From Pelosinus fermentans (GTDB lineage: Bacteria; Bacillota; Negativicutes; DSM-13327): a stretch of DNA of 23,391 nt. The notes under the pieces are model-generated. The model did not search any database. It was not told where the DNA came from and was given only the letters and a program-made list of their open reading frames with translations. The DNA is taken from NCBI GenBank assembly GCA_002434245.1, contig DJJR01000058.1, positions 1 to 23,391 of the forward strand. The letters run 5' to 3'. This document shows, in pieces, positions 23,364-23,391 of the stretch; position 1 is the stretch's first letter; each line of letters starts with the position of its first letter. Position numbers and translations under genes: made by a program.

Positions 23364-23391
23364 TACAATAACTCCTCGTATAATATATTTA

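Noticed and set aside
1..23391. tRNA or rRNA genes
   Set aside because: I saw no cloverleaf with a GTTCGA-type T-arm and no conserved rRNA blocks on either strand.

Overview
The window looks like a chromosomal segment of a spore-forming Firmicute. It carries an alpha/beta-type small acid-soluble spore protein, a CwlD-type amidase, a LevR-type sigma-54 activator with PTS modules, low-to-medium GC, and many TTG/GTG starts behind strong Shine-Dalgarno sites. A Negativicute-like anaerobe (Sporomusa/Pelosinus type) would fit, but that is inference.

Layout. (1) 87-971: a LysR regulator on +, ending at a perfect 20-bp hairpin. (2) 7638-1063 on -: one sugar operon, in the order LevR-like regulator, PTS IIA, IIB, IIC (Gat family), UlaE-like 3-epimerase, class II aldolase/4-epimerase. 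A clear -24/-12 sigma-54 promoter sits just before the regulator, so the activator appears to drive its own operon. (3) 8041-11762: a PucR/CdaR-like regulator divergent from a flavin/Fe-S enoate-reductase-type enzyme. The shared intergenic region holds a perfect 15-bp inverted repeat and two copies of a 13-bp putative operator. (4) 11900-12780: a decayed group II intron with most of its reverse transcriptase missing, directly after an OPT-family transporter (14843-12798, -). (5) 15258-18413: a scrambled zone. Two remnants of a PIG-L deacetylase-like gene flank a D-serine dehydratase gene and a REP-associated transposase (RAYT); REP palindromes border the RAYT and one of them encodes the C-terminal tail of the dehydratase. 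(6) 18529-20422: sporulation-related genes on + (CwlD-like amidase, SASP, and a small unrecognised protein). (7) 20453-20744: IS remnants. (8) 23363-20797 on -: a tiny ORF, a terminator, then an unusual chemoreceptor carrying a DctP-type TRAP solute-binding domain at its C-terminus, and a truncated beta-carbonic anhydrase.

How the genes work together. The PTS operon should import and phosphorylate a sugar and pass it through 3- and 4-epimerisation (or aldol cleavage) into the pentose phosphate pool. It lacks the lactonase and decarboxylase of the ascorbate (ula) pathway, so the substrate may be a ketopentose rather than ascorbate. The most unusual item is the MCP-DctP fusion. Its two membrane segments are both N-terminal, so the binding domain is predicted to be cytoplasmic, the opposite side from normal TRAP solute receptors.
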